64,000 nt of DNA from Gongronella butleri (GCA_025201375.1 JAIWZP010000029.1:186001-250000); one strand, 5' to 3'. Numbered from the stretch's first letter, positions 22,485-35,432 are shown. Numbers and translations: made by a program. Notes: generated by a model from the letters alone, not told the origin.

Positions 22485-25400
22485 CCGCAAGAGCATTGTT
22501 CAGGGCGTAGTTTTAAGTCAACCCAAATTGAGAAAAAAAATGGGGGGCGGTCTTTAGGAAGGCGAACTAACCCAGCAAAATTGACTTTTTGGTGGAGAAT
22601 GCGCACTGTGAGATTGAAAATGGCGAGATTTGAGCTTTCTATATCGGCACCACTTTGAATTCGTCAATGTGCACGCTCGATATAACGGCACCATTTTGAA
22701 TTCGTCAATTTGGCCCGTGCAAACACGTACTTTTTGTCGCTGATGCCTTTGCAAAGTTGACAATGGATGTACAAAAGGTAATTGTCTAAGCAGAAAGCGC
22801 ACACGCAGGGGGAAACATAAAGGCATCGTCTATGATACAAGAAATATCTCATGGGATGCTATAAAAGGGTAACTTTGGATGGACAAACTCTCCCAATGGC
22901 ATCGGTTGAATCGTAAAAGAGTCGTGAGATTCACGCGTCGCAAGCTGTAAACCGTCTATTTTAGCTTTCTTCCACAAATTTAGCGTGAATCAGCAGGCTA
23001 TGCCATTTCGCACGTCGCATAAATGAATCCTACGCTGCTCCGTTTAGAGCCCACGCATGTCTGCTTTGCGATTGTGAGCAAGAGCCAAAGAGCATAATCC
23101 CCACGCCAGACAATCAATCTCATGACGCTTTTTTTTTTTTTTTTTTTTTTTTTTTGCCCACTGAATCAATCTCCGTTTTTATTGCACAAGCTTGCCACAA
23201 AGGATCCCATAAAACCATTGGGAGCTCGTTTGCAGCCAAAACGGCCCACGTTGCCTTGCAAACAATACATAAGAATGCCAAATCACGCCAATTCGATAAT
23301 AGCTGGCATTGACGAGATTCAGTTCCTGCCAGATATGCACCAGTTTGTTCGTCGCAGAGAAAAAAGACAAATGAAATCATTTGCATCCAAGTTGAGGTTG
23401 GCGGTGGCAGATATAGATGACTGAAATGTGAATCGAAGCGTTGAATTCATAAAAAGTCTTGACAAGATCAGAGCAACGCCAATTGAAATATGAAAAAAGT
23501 TGAGCCAAAAGCACCCGTGAAGCTCAATTTCCAACTACTAACGCCGACGGGATGAAAAACATCACGCGCACATCAATACAGTAAATTGGCTGGGGACCAA
23601 CTCTCCAATCAAAATCGAAAAAGTGGGTCCCTCAAAACGCACCAAAATCTTACACAAGAAAAAGGGCGCGAAAAACGACAAAAAAAAAAGATTCATCTGC
23701 TGAATAGCGAGCAATGGGCGATTTTACGTAGATTCAAACTTTAACCGCGAATTGCGAGGGAAAAACGCGCCCTTGAGACCGCAACGACACGTCCACTGGC
23801 CAGAGATGATTCAGGTGCATGGATTTGGTTATGATAATAGAAATGGACGCGCACAACACGAAGTTTGACGCGGTTTATCACGCGTCTCAATGTCCATGAT
23901 GTTGAAACCCGTATCAAAAGTGGCAGAAACTCCATTTTTTCGTTGATCACCCATGTCCACGCACGCAGTGAGTTCTGCTGTTTTTGATATTGAGTCTGTT
24001 TTCACGGAGAAACAGGTTTTTTTTCGCTGATATGAACGTGAGCGGAAAATAAGGACCTTGACCGCATTTTACACCAAAACCAGCCAATACACCGCCTAAT
24101 TTTTTTATCGTTTTGATTGGTTATTGAGGTCATGGTGGCGAACGGAGGCCCTGAATTCCCTGTACGTTGTCGCTTGGGCCGTAATGAACCAAAAATGCAG
24201 TAATACGCTCAAATTGCCATATTTTGAACCTTTACGTACATTGACTACTGTATGATGCTGTATCAAGTCTAAAGCACAGCATGCGACACTTGTCGTACAG
24301 TCAGTTCCAGTGCTATTGAGGAAAAAAAAAAAAAAAAGACAAAGTCATTCCCCGATTTTCAAAGGGGGCACGACAAACAGCCAACACGGCCACAAAAAAA
24401 AAAAAAAAAATGGAAGAGCATTGTCAATTTGCAAGACCTTCATTTCATATCACAATCAATTTTACAGTAGCCTTTTTCATCGAGTGCGCTGTTGTGCCTG
24501 GCAATACCTGGCGCTTGGCAAAGATTGGCCGTGAAATTTAAGGCGTCCCAACGGCATTTCTCGTATGATACTGTATTGGTGTGCTATTTTTAAAAGACGA
24601 CCTGTCAAGAAAAAGCGGCCCCGTTGGAAAACAGAGACTCTCGTTTTAGAATGCACGTCCTTTTTTGATGCCTGTCACGCGCGCGCTCGCGCATCAACCC
24701 GATGGGCGTGCTCTGGCAGCCGGGGCGGGCAGGTCGAGCCCCCCAGACTTGCCTTAATAGGAAGGTACAGGCTGACTGCTCGTCCAGGCGTTGTGCATGG
24801 TGTTGCACGGCATCCATGCGTGTCAATTCTCTGGCCTATGGCTCATTCGAAGGAGCATTCAATTGTGCGTGGGAGCTGTGAATTTGGGATCACTGCCTCG
24901 AGGCTGTGCGCGTGGACAGCGCAAATGGTATCACGCTCTGCTTTTTGCCAGAGAGACACCAAAAATCGGCCAACGACGTGCAATCCTGATCCTGCATGAT
25001 ATCCACTTGAGGCACCCAGCGCCAAGCGTGACCTGAGCACCATTGTAGGCAAGTTTTCACGCATGAACGACAAGCAATTGCAAGAAAAATGCCAAAAAGA
25101 GGCGAATCCGAGGAAAAACAGAGCCGATCGGCAGTCTCCAGGCATCTTTTTGCCCCTGAACGACTGTGCACAAAAAAAAAAAAAAAAAGGTGGGCGCGAG
25201 CCATGTTCAATGATACCAAACGAAAATGGGCGCACGTTTTCCCAAACGTGATCCATTTTTCACGTCTCTCGCGCGCTTCAGCACCGCCATACCTTGCAGC
25301 TGAATCCATGATGAATGATCAGCACAAAAAAAAAACCTCACCCCAAATTTGGGCCACGTTCGGCTGATTGAGCCAATCCCAGAGCGACTTGCATCGCACT

Positions 25401-25977
25401 GCCTAAAATAATTGGAAAAAATCACGGCCATCCCAAATCCAAATTTGGCCATTTTCACACCCAGTGTGCAGACCTGCCTGCTAAATTGCACACATTGCAG
25501 AATTACCCTCCATAATATAACATTCAATGAGACCACAAATGGTCCCGTTGGCCATGGCACGTTAGTACGAAAAGCAATTTCGATATGCACGCGTTGCGAG
25601 ACACACTTTTACACCCCAATTGCTTCCACGCTGAGATTCCGCCATATTGCAAAAAAAATCATCTGTGTCAAAGTCTCCCCCCAACCGCGCAAGTGTTCAC
25701 GCCAGTTGAAATCAAATTTGAATGCGGCTCGTAGTGGCCCTCTGTGAAAAATAAAAAAAGGCCCCAATATCCGTTGCTGCGACTAAACTGGCTTGTCATC
25801 GTGAGTGAGCGACGACACTGGATCGCGCGGTGTCGAGGGATGCCTGTGCAATGTGGATGTCACGAGGCAGAGCCTGAAAAAAAGGGCCATGCCCCATTTT
25901 GAGACAGGCAACTGAGGACTGTATCCATCGGATGCATTCATTGCACGGAATGCGGATCCTCTGTCTGTCGCATCAAA

Positions 25978-26430
25978 CATCCATTTTCACATAATCGCAA
26001 AAACTTGACCCAACACACGCACCCATGCACCACCCCGCCCTCATAATACCGCACGCCCGTCCCCAATCGCTCATGAAATCACCACAAAAAAAAGCAAGAC
26101 TTGGTCGGGCATGGAAAATGTTTTGTTTTCAGAGTTTCGTGGTAGCTTTTTTTTTTTTCGTCAGAGCCATCCCCCTGACCTTCCGAGCGCGTGCAAAAAC
26201 GTCAATAAAGCACCCTTTCTGCCCTCACAAACAATAAAAAATCACATCCATTATCCATTTTCACAAAATCGCAAAAGTCAGCCCAAAACGCGACCCCAAT
26301 CGCCGCACCGACCTCCGACGGCCCAAATCGCACCCCAATCACGCGAAAAGCACCACAAATCACCGACCCAAAACTCAGAAAACATAAATATTTGACAAAA
26401 ACATCCAATTTTCGCGTTTTTTCGTTTTTT
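25978..26430. repeat. Local duplication of a ~115-bp CA-rich segment
   Basis: ATCCATTTTCACA(T/A)AATCGCAAAA followed by a C/A-rich tract occurs at about 25978-26095 and again at about 26256-26365. The stretch after the second copy (CATAAATATTTGACAAAAAC..) also matches 21248-21300 next to the protease gene. This is a direct sequence observation; nature unknown. Confidence 0.55.
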
Positions 26431-26481
26431 TTTCTTTCAGAGACATCCCAGGATCATCAGGATGGTACAGTTGACATCGGA

Positions 26482-26552
26482 GCGCGCATGGTTAAGTGGT
26501 ATAATGGCCGCCTGCCACGCGGCCGGCCGGGGTTCGATTCCCCGTGCGCGCA
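26482..26552 (+). tRNA. tRNA-Gly (GCC)
   Basis: 71-nt cloverleaf. The acceptor stem GCGCGCA pairs perfectly with TGCGCGC. The D arm is GTTAAGTGGTATAAT. The anticodon stem GCCGC/GCGGC encloses the loop CTGCCAC with anticodon GCC at 26514-26516. The T arm is CGGGG-TTCGATT-CCCCG, and the discriminator is A. There is no intron. A T-rich tract immediately downstream provides the Pol III terminator. The internal A and B boxes are intact, so it should be functional. Confidence 0.97.
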
Positions 26553-26939
26553 ATCATTTTTTTCTTTTTTTTTAATAATTTTTTGAAGAAAGATGTTGAA
26601 TTTTTTTTTTTTTTTGTGTGTGTGGTAGAGTGGTGTGTGTGGGCTGTGCTTGTTATTTGTGTGGATGCGGGGGGGGGGTGCGTGTATGCGTCTGTGTCTG
26701 TTTTTTTTTTTGTTTTATTGGCTGTTTTCCGGTGTGGCTACTTTTTAGGCGAATCTTCATGCATAGCGAGCGTGGGGCACATGGAGGATGGCTGATTTTT
26801 TTTTTTGGATGAGTGCCTTTGTACGTGCGAAAATGATAAAAGGCTGAAAAAGATTTTTTTGGGCGACTCTTGTTTTTCTGTGTATTGCAGGTTTATCGAT
26901 ATGGGCTGATGGCGTTACAATCGCGATTGATGCGTGATA

Positions 26940-27585
26940 CTATCAAGTGCGGGCATGTTGGAGAGAAATTGCTAGCGAAAAAGGGCAAGAAAAGAGCGTT
27001 TTGCACTTTTTGCCTTTTGTCCAAGGGCGAAGCCGGCTAAAACGATCAATCAGGGATTCATGCAAGAGCTGCGACCCAAATTGGGACGCGGTACGTGGAT
27101 TTCGTGTGCGTCGACAGATAAAAAAAATGTGTAGTTGCGGAACCGCACTTTGTTTGCTTTGGCGGCGCTTTTGATAGTCAAGTGGGCGATTTTGATCACA
27201 TAGACACTCAAACGAGGCGAAAAGGCAGTGAACGGGGCACGCGTCAGTGTTTGGAATGGTGCCTATTTCTTTTGTTGACACGGAGGCGGGGCAGCTCTTT
27301 TTTTCTTCACTGAAGACGATTAGCAAGATGAAGTTTTACGACCGCTACGAACGAGACGACAAGTACAAGCTCTGGACATTCAAGGACTTTCATTGTTTGA
27401 TGAGCCGGCGCCCGCTCCCTGGAGTCAGTGCTCGCGCAAGCCGATGACGAGTACCAGTTTGTGAACGAGGACGAGGACGACGGCGGCGGCGGCGAGCATG
27501 ACCTCAAGCAGATGCTGGAGGCCATCGAGTATGACAAAGATGGCGGCAATGACGAAGGATTCGACGGCGTGTACCAGACATGACT
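26940..27585 (+). pseudogene. Broken ORF, possibly a mobile-element relic
   Basis: Protein-like stretches in shifting frames, interrupted by stops. One piece reads CGHVGEKLLAKKGKKRAFC (a Cys/Lys-rich, zinc-binding look). Another, from 27328, reads MKFYDRYERDDKYKLW. A third, in a different frame, is acidic and ends at a stop near 27583: SVLAQADDEYQFVNEDEDD. The frames cannot be joined by plausible introns, so a frameshifted relic is the simplest reading. A Cys-rich tail of a DDE-type transposase is possible, but no family is claimed. Around it (26553-28250) no intact gene was found. Confidence 0.3.
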
Positions 27586-28275
27586 TGAATAATGACAATT
27601 ATATAGACGACGACAAGTATCCCAAGGGCCAGGTCGGATTTTCTGTTCAAAATAGAGAATTGGACTTTTTGAGTGCACCTGGCTTTGCGTTCGTGATGCT
27701 GTGACAGAAGTTTTAGGGGTTGTTCATAATTCTGACTCGCATGTAAAGTTTGAAATGCATGTCAGATTGCTGAATTATGAGCACTTTACTATTTCTCTCA
27801 ATCTTTGCGGTTTGTTCTAATGCAAGTGCCTCAAAAATCGCTCAATTTGTGATTCTGTCTCGCGATATCAATGTAAAATTTAATTTAGAATCGAATAAAG
27901 TTGTCACACGGTGTCCATTATGTTAATCGCACTTTAAGCGTCATTTTCATTGTTTTGTGGCAGCAAGAGCACGATTAAGCGTTTTATTTTAGTTTACTAA
28001 ACGAGCGTGGCTCAGAGCATTTCCTGGGTGCTCAGCAAGAGATTATAGCCAAATTATCGACTTATGACGGAAAATCGTAGATGGGCCCATTCCAACCCAC
28101 AGATTGGTCCCCTGTTTGCCCGACCATTGAGCAACCCGACCAATTCCTCATTGTTAAAGGGCAAGGTGCCCTGCCATGGCAAGTCGCGTTGGCTGGTGAT
28201 GCGCTCGTCGATGGACCTGGTGGGCGGCAGGTGGCTGACGGGAGTCAATGTGTCTTTTGCTCATGGTAAGCCAGC

Positions 28276-28348
<73 letters not shown>

Positions 28349-28615
28349 AAATGCTCATCTGGCTTTTTTTCTTGATTTTTTCAAGGATTACGAGCGCTTG
28401 CTGCAGCTGGTGACCGCGATTGGTGAACAAGGTGCGTGTGCGCTACGGCCAAGATGGATGGGCGGGGGTAAAATCGCAAAAAAAAAAAAAAAAGGCACAG
28501 TTCAGATGAATTTCGCTTTTTAATCTTGAAAAATTAAAAAGTACAAGGCCCGTGGAACAAAATCGAGCAAGCCTGATGCTGTGAGTGAACTTTTTGATGT
28601 TTTTTTTTGCCTTGT
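27586..28615. other. Spacer; spliced-looking fragment without a consistent frame
   Basis: 28043-28580 has exon-like blocks separated by GT...AG segments, including a 46-nt A run and a (GA)n tract. No combination gave one open frame, so no gene is called. Confidence 0.35.
28277..28347 (+). repeat. A46 run followed by a (GA)n microsatellite
   Basis: The longest homopolymer in the window, joined directly to a GA dinucleotide array. The pair lies between exon-like blocks of the unresolved region around 28.0-28.6 kb. Confidence 0.9.
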
Positions 28616-29019
28616 TCTTGCGACGGACTAGCAGATGTCACGTAGGGCTACCTTTGCCGTCCCTTTTTATCCGATCATCTTGTTTTACACCCATCATCGG
28701 CCGATACAAGTCTCTGCCATCCTTTCGTGTTGCCTGTTGCAACCAAAGTTCCCCTATTCTTGTTTTCCAACCAAGAAGAGGGAGACAAAAAAAAAAGACA
28801 AGGGGGTTATTCTTTCAGCCTTGTTTATACAAAAAAAAAAAAAAAAAAAAGAGAAATGGGCATCTTACCTTCAAACCAATGGGATACACGACAAGAATTA
28901 GGGGACGGCAGCAATCAATGGCACCTTGGATTAGCCGACAATGGGTGTAAAACAAGATAATCGGATAAAAAGGGACGGCAAGGGCAGCCCGACGTGACAC
29001 CTGTCAGTCCGTCGCAAGA
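28616..29019. mobile_element. ~95-bp inverted repeats around ~210 bp, MITE-like
   Basis: The left arm (28616-28710) starts CTTGCGACGGACTAGCAG and the right arm (28924-29019) is its reverse complement with roughly 85-90% identity. Shared blocks include GCCGTCCCTTTTTATCCGAT and CTTGTTTTACACCCAT. The interior has A-runs and no coding sequence. Terminal inverted repeats on a small non-coding body fit a MITE or a foldback element. A target-site duplication was not recognised at the ends. Confidence 0.6.
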
Positions 29020-29459
29020 ATCAGGTAAAAACCCATCTAGCCAAGGAGACATACACAGCAGTGAGCGCCAACATCTCACCGCAGGGTAGCAAACCCGTTC
29101 ATCCTCGTGTATGATATCTTGTAATGGCGACTCAACAAGAATCGGGAGGCGTTGATCACATCGACAATAATGTGGGCACGCATATCAAGCATGCAAAAGG
29201 GGTCCAGTTGACGACTCAACGTGATACAAACCGGTGCTGGACCCCATATCACAGCTGAGCACACAAAAGGTAAACCAAGTATTGAAATCGAATGTTGGTC
29301 GTGCATTTTAGCTTGCACATTTCTTTTTTTTTTTTTTTTTTTTGCCAAGATCAGATGAATCGAGTCGTTGAACACGAAATGTTATTTGATCAGGCTGAAA
29401 ATTGACAAGTAGAAAGAGATGCATACGGGGGACATTTTGCCTTAGCCTAGCGAGCCGTG

Positions 29460-31560
29460 AAGCCGATGCGCGACCGCAGTACACCTGTTGGCGCCAGATT
29501 TAATATTTCAACCTCAATTTTCTCAGCAACGGGCACGTTAATCCATGACAAGCTTGCAGCGATAACAAGTACAGAATTTGATTCTCTGTCAAATGAGACC
29601 AGTTTTACCGGCGGCGTGCAATCTAAAATGGGCAAGAAATTCAAGTTTCTACCGTTTGAGTTTGATTGCTTTTTCTTCGCGATCCGTCAAGTCAACCCCC
29701 AATTTTTATTGCAGATTTGTTTAGATAGAGGAGACCAATCGGCCGGGTGTGATTGATGTGACGATTCAGCATTCTAGATTTTATTGCTTGAAAAGTTGAA
29801 AATTGTCGACTGTACCCCTTGCAAAAATCGCCAAAAACCCGCAGTTTTCCAAATCGACGTGCCACGCCATCAAGTGATTCCACGTACTTGAAACTTTGTA
29901 ATTTAGGTATTTTGCCCATTATTTCTTCAGAAATCGCGTAAAAAGTTGGGGTCAATCAGATCATTGACGAGAAAATCCACATTTGTCGATAAATCCACAT
30001 TTTCGATCGTGGCACAATAAATTGTGCTTCGATCGAGCTGAAACTTGCACGTATGGAAAGACACGTGTCTGGGTGTCATTTTGCTTCCGCCCGACAAAGT
30101 CGATGCGCGACCTTTTTATACTTGCAACGCGTGATCCAACATTTCAATTCCAATTTACTCAGCAACTCACAGAGTCGAAACGAGGTACAGTGCTGTGACA
30201 AAAGATGTGATGTTGGACGATCTATCGAATGAGCCAACTTTCACAGTCGTGCAACAAAACCTGGTGGAGAAATACCAAATTCCAAGATTTGACTTTAATC
30301 GCCAATTCCTCGAGAACGCACTGATCGACCTCCAGTTTTTATTGCAGACTTGCTTAGAAAGAGGGAGGCGACGCATGTAATGAGATGACTCTCAGATCAC
30401 CAGCGTGTAGGTTGCCAAACGAATTTGAGAAATCTGTTTGGGCCTGAGCCTCTCAAAGCGGGGGACCCTCCAGATAGATTTTGACAGGACCAACCTTTTT
30501 TTCAATAATTTGAAAAAACAATCATTTCGCCACCAGGACTCATTGCAGAGGCACGAAACTTTGCCACGTATAAGATTTGGCTCCTCTCTTTTCAGAAAAA
30601 AATTAAAATCCCAATTTCAATCGGCTAGTTTGGCGACAAGAGCGACATTGCTGAAAATTTGGCTGTAGCACGTTTTTTAAAAAAATATTTCGCTGCAAGA
30701 TCATGCTTCTATCACCGCCAAACTTACTGCTTGAATATTTCAATGCTTCTCTTTACATAAAAATAATTAAAAATCAAAAGGCAATCGGTCTGTTGTCGAG
30801 ATGTGCACCATTTTCACGATTTCTTACAAATCCTATTACTGACCACTGCAAATCATAAATAAATCACCCCAAAGCTTATTGCCACAAACTATTTCGGCCC
30901 GTCTCATTTTAAAAAAGGTTTGGAATTTAGAGATCAATGAGACGCTTGTAGTGAATAATAGAAACAAATTCAGATTTTTAGAAACGCAATCCTAAACACC
31001 GCAAACCATGAGCGGATCGCCTCCAAAACCGTTGTTCCATTAGGCCATTTCATCGCGTTTTTTCCAACATGATACATTATTGAAAGCTAGAGGTCCATTG
31101 AGTCGTTGTGCAGATGAATCCAAAATATCGATATTTTCACAAGTTCAGCAGTGGCTCTCGAAATATTTTGTGGATCGGATAAAACTGCCACCATTCGAAA
31201 GCGACACGCTCGGATGTCATTTTCAGATTGTTTGTTTGCCCGATGATGCATGAACTTTGTATGCTTGTGAAAGCCGTTCAAACATTTCAAAATTTTTCAA
31301 CCTCGATGTTTTCGACAACGAATCATACAACATACGGCGCTTTTAACGTGTCAAAGGCACCTCTCGCATCTCTATCGAATGAGACAAGTTTCATCATGGA
31401 TGGCTAAAACTCACAGAGAAAATTCACTTTTTCATCAAAATTTTTGATCGCGATTTGCACGACAACGGTCTTCTAATAAACTTGTGATTTTTACTCCAGT
31501 TTTACTAATAAATAGGGGTACAAAGCATCTAATGGGATAACTTGCAGTGCGCTAGCTTGA
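29460..31560. repeat. Three decayed copies of a ~350-500-bp dispersed repeat
   Basis: Copies at about 29460-29760, 30060-30390 and 31085-31560 share blocks in the same order: GGGTGTCATTTTGCTT..GCCCGA, CTTGCAA..CG..CAACATTTCAA, TCTATCGAATGAG, TTTGATCGC..TT.CTCGACAACG, and ATTTTTATTGCAGA.TTG followed by an AGAGGG..CATCTAATGGGATGACTT end. Another copy lies at 57465-57935 and a weaker one at 42290-42450. Identity is low (about 65-75% by eye). No open reading frame spans a copy. Confidence 0.6.
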
Positions 31561-33241
31561 GGTTTAACTTTTTGCATCGGTCATTTCACCAGCCTGCAGC
31601 CCACTCAGCGCACAAAAATGTGCAAAATAAAAAATAAAAAATACACACAAAAAAGATATCCATGCAGTTTACACACCTTAATTTGGAAGTATCAAACCCT
31701 AAATTTTTGCAAAAAAATCTTGCCTAAAGTAGGCACTTTTCTCAGTCGATCGGCGTTCATGCGTCGCTCTTTGGGCTTTTATTTTACGCTGGTGGCGCGA
31801 CCTGTCATTTTGTCTGCCAATAGCAAATTGTCAGAGTTACCTATTTGGGATGCATTGATCACTCGGAGTTCGAAATTTCCCAAATTTGGCATCTTCTGAG
31901 ATTGAAAAGTGTGACCCCTGAGTGGCCTCTGAGTGACCCTGATTTTTTAAAAAGTGGTCGCAGCGCTTTGGGGGTTTAAACTTTTTTTGCTGCAAATTTT
32001 GCGCTGAATGCGATGCGGCTATTTTTGAGCGGGGTCGACTAAGCAGATGGACAGATGAACACAAAGTAGTACAAATGGGAGCTTTTTGGCATTTTCGAGT
32101 TATAAAAATCGGGCGGGTCTGTCTTGAACACTACTGAGCTATAGTTTACGCTTTACGGTACATCGTGACGCAGTTTTCATTGGCGGGCGAGCAGGCTGTA
32201 AACAAATTTCTGGAGGCACAACTGGCCGGCAAAGTCCGAAAAACACGGCAACACGCATTGTCGTTTTCAAATGGCAAAAGTGTGCGCTTTTGTGCAGCGC
32301 ACTGCACCGCGCTTCAGCAAAACTTGAAGTGAAATTATTGTGAAAATGCACGGTTCTGTTTGTTGCGATTAAATAAAAATGGACAGATCAACCATTTTAT
32401 TATTTGTGTGCAAATTTAACAAAAACGGATACAGTAAACATCGTGCTCTTGAAAGTGCATTTTCTCGGGCATTCTTAAGCGATTTTTAAAACGTACTACA
32501 GTATGTATACAGTATGGGGCACGCTTACTTCACGCTTAGAGCAATGCGCTCAACAAATTTACGGTAAGAGACATAGAATCAAAGAATCAGTGTCGTGAAT
32601 CAGGCAATGCACGTTTATCATACGTACCAGAATTTACAATATGTAGGCCGCCGGCTACCATACAGTAATTGTTGAAACTCTTGCCAAATGCGTGTAAAGG
32701 TTTCCCCTTCTTGCCCCACCACATTCTTGTTCATATGCAGTGTCAGTCACCAGTGTATCATACTGTACACTGCCGGCTTCCCTGCACTTTAAACAGCGTA
32801 TTTTTTCTTCGTTTTTAATTTTTCAAAGCAATATCATATTAATTGCATGCCAGAATTTTTATCTTTTTTGTAGCAATTTCCAGATTAATCAGTTTTGTAA
32901 CATTTTCTGTTTTTCTTATTTTATCATACATCGCCAGCAAATGCTCAAATTTGAGGTTTGTCAACAATTTTACGTTTTCTTGTGTGTGTGTTTTTTCTGA
33001 ATTAGGGCACCTTTGCTGCAAGCGACAGAATTAAAAAGTTCACATCCATCTTGTGCAGCTGCTCGGATGGTGGTGTGTCGAGAAAAAGCAAATTTCCCCT
33101 CCTTAAACAGGATTTTCGGCTCGTTGATCGCCGGTAGTGCACGATTCCAAGACAACACTGAGATTTTTCATGAGCACACAGAGGATGCGGTGCAGTAATG
33201 CTATCGATTTTTTATGCGGGTTCAACGGGGCAACCTCGACC

Positions 33242-33289
<48 letters not shown>

Positions 33290-33379
33290 AAAATGCGACT
33301 TTTGACGCTTGATTCAAAGTATGCAGAGGTAACAGATTTTTATTTTGTTAAAAAAAACAGGGAAGGGCCGATCTACATT
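31561..33379. other. Gene-poor spacer
   Basis: AT-rich sequence with a 41-nt T run (33244-33284) just downstream of the convergent chitin deacetylase stop. No gene or structured RNA was recognised. Confidence 0.45.
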
Positions 33380-34661
33380 TTAAAATAGAGCGGCAGTGAC
33401 GAGCGGCATGGTGATGAGCAGAGAAAAGAGGTAGACAGACGTGCTGTAAGAGAAGGGCGCGTCGGACTTTGCTGTGGCGTCGCCGCCGACGGCGTCAATT
33501 CTGCTATCAGGGCCCGTGCCCGTGCCCGTGGCTGCGCCAGATCCAGATCCAGTATTTGTCTGTCGGCTGACCTGTGCCGGGAGATCGCCATTCATAAAGT
33601 GGCCATCATAGTGCGGCTGGTTGTCATTGACACACTCGGACGCCGTCGTGATCTTGTAGCCCTTGTCGCGTAGCTTTTTGATAAACATGGGCACTTGCTG
33701 GATTGACACTTGGTACAAGTCTAAAACAAGACGAGCATAAGATTTTTTTTCGCACTCATTGTCCGTCCCTCTTCCCTTTTTCCTTTTTACCATGCTGCAA
33801 GCTAATATAGCCGGGGTCGTCGTGGGGGTTGGTGACCGTCATGTTTTGATGAATTGCTTCGTCAATGGTTTTTTGGATCATTTCGGCGGCCTTTGGTTCG
33901 GCAAAGACCTCGTAATCCTTGGGATCGACATTCCACATGAGGATCTTGTAGCCCATGGATTTGAGCAGGCCCTTGACGCGCTGGTCGGCCTCGCCAAAGG
34001 GCGGACGCATGTATTTTGGACGGATGCCCGTGACCGCGTGGATGGCGTCATCAGTGGCGCGCATTTCGTACACGATCTCTTCGTTGGACAGGCTCATGAG
34101 ATGGGGATGCGAGTACGTGTGTGATGCAATGACGTGGCCACTGGCGTGTGCGCGCTTGACAAACTCGGGGAACAGCTTGACGTGCGCGCCCATCACGCAA
34201 AACGTGGCCTTGACGTTCTCCTTGTCCAGGATGTCGAGCAAATCCTGCGTAAACAGGCTGGGCCCGTCGTCAAACGTGAGTGCCCACTGGCCCTTGGACT
34301 TGCACCCGTACACATCGTCGTGGTCGGGCTTGTTGCCGCACGACTCAAAGCACCGATCATTGTCCGACCCGTCGCATTTGGCATTGCGGCACACACCGCT
34401 GCCGACCTGGCGTCGGGGGCTGTTGGGCACCTTGCTCATGTCCACGCTCTTGAGCCACTCAGCATCGCGTGGCGTCTTGATCTCCTCGCCAACAGGGATC
34501 CCATTGGGTGGCGGCGTCGCATTGCGCTCCGCGTCACTCATATCCTCGTCATCTTCTTCTTCCTTGTCGTACTTTTTGTCTTTTTTCGCTTCTACCACTT
34601 GGAGCAGCAAAAATAACGCAACGACAATCGCGGCAACAAGCCAGAGCCGCACGCGTCGCAT
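33380..34661 (-). CDS. Chitin deacetylase, membrane/GPI-anchored
   Basis: Carbohydrate esterase family 4 enzyme that removes N-acetyl groups from cell-wall chitin to make chitosan. Two exons (34661-33791, 33720-33380) give 403 aa. The N-terminus is a hydrophobic signal or anchor (RLWLVAAIVVALFLLLQVV), followed by a Lys/Asp/Glu-rich segment. NodB-domain motifs appear in order: TFDDGP with both metal-site Asp, HTYSH (metal His pair), RPPFGE, WNVDPKDY and SLQHD. The C-terminus is a Ser/Gly/Thr-rich linker and a hydrophobic tail (SVYLFSLLITMPLVTAALF) typical of a GPI signal. Several Cys in the pre-domain (GVCRNAKCDGSDNDRCFESCG) suggest disulfides. All catalytic motifs are intact, so activity is expected. 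Confidence 0.93.
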
Positions 34662-35432
34662 GGATGTTGTTCTTTTGGGTTGCCGGCGGGATGGGAAATC
34701 AAAAGAAAACGATATGTAAAAACAAGGAGGGTAAAATCAGGCAAGAAAAAGAAATCGATGCGTCAATGACACGTGTGTGAGAGTGGACAGGGACGATAAG
34801 TCAAAGAACACGATGAAAAAAAAAAAGAAAAAAAAGAAGATTGATCGCTTCATTTTGTGTGGTGTTTTTATATGGACGTGCATGGAGAACAATTGTCAAT
34901 GTTTGTTTCGATGATCAATTCACGGAACAAGCAAATAAAGGTGCAAAATGGCGTAACAATGGCCGCCCAGCCACGCCAATTGCAATGTCGACTGTAGTCC
35001 GCGCACGGAACAAATGCACTATCCCTCACAACACACATCGTGCGCCACCACGTCTCTGTTACTCTGTCGCGATTTTTCAAAATGATCCCTCACTACGTAC
35101 ACATAAAGCACACGCGCCAGTGCCACCATTTTTCACAAAGCAACAACTAGTCATGTCATGAATGCGCTTTTTATCGGTTAATACAGAATTGTAGACGAGG
35201 CGCATCGGATACTTGGAAACATAGGAGGCAAATAGAAAGATAGATGGGGGGAATAAATATCACAAAAAGGGTGAGGGGGACAAGAGGGAAAAATCAAAAA
35301 TTAAGATTAAAGTGTTGAAAAAAAAAGCGGGGAGGGACAAACAAAATTAATGCTAGCACATCCAAGCGGGCGGACAATGAAAACTCGCCGATACGCGCGT
35401 TTGTTCATCGCCATGTGTCCCTTTTTTTTTTC
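34662..35432. other. Intergenic region, chitin deacetylase / ceramide synthase
   Basis: Upstream of the chitin deacetylase gene and downstream of the ceramide synthase gene, both on the minus strand. It holds A-rich tracts but no coding sequence that I can support. Confidence 0.5.

Larger units (their letters stand above)
21030..26481. other. Gene-poor region with dispersed repeats
   Basis: No supported gene in about 5.4 kb. It contains a nested hairpin at 21314-21343 (ACGGGC outer stem, GGGCC-TTC-GGCCC inner stem) and a 40-nt A run (22444-22483). The block 21786-22065 resembles 52050-52325. A segment near 25978-26095 is repeated at 26256-26365, and 21233-21300 resembles 26366-26430. Together these look like fragments of decayed mobile elements. 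Confidence 0.5.

Noticed and set aside
24680..24760. GC-rich structured patch considered as SRP or RNase P RNA
   Set aside because: None of the conserved motifs of those RNAs could be found.
28043..28580. Three-exon gene with A46 in an intron
   Set aside because: Splice motifs are good, but no combination keeps one frame open; a stop precedes the frame that would join to the second block.
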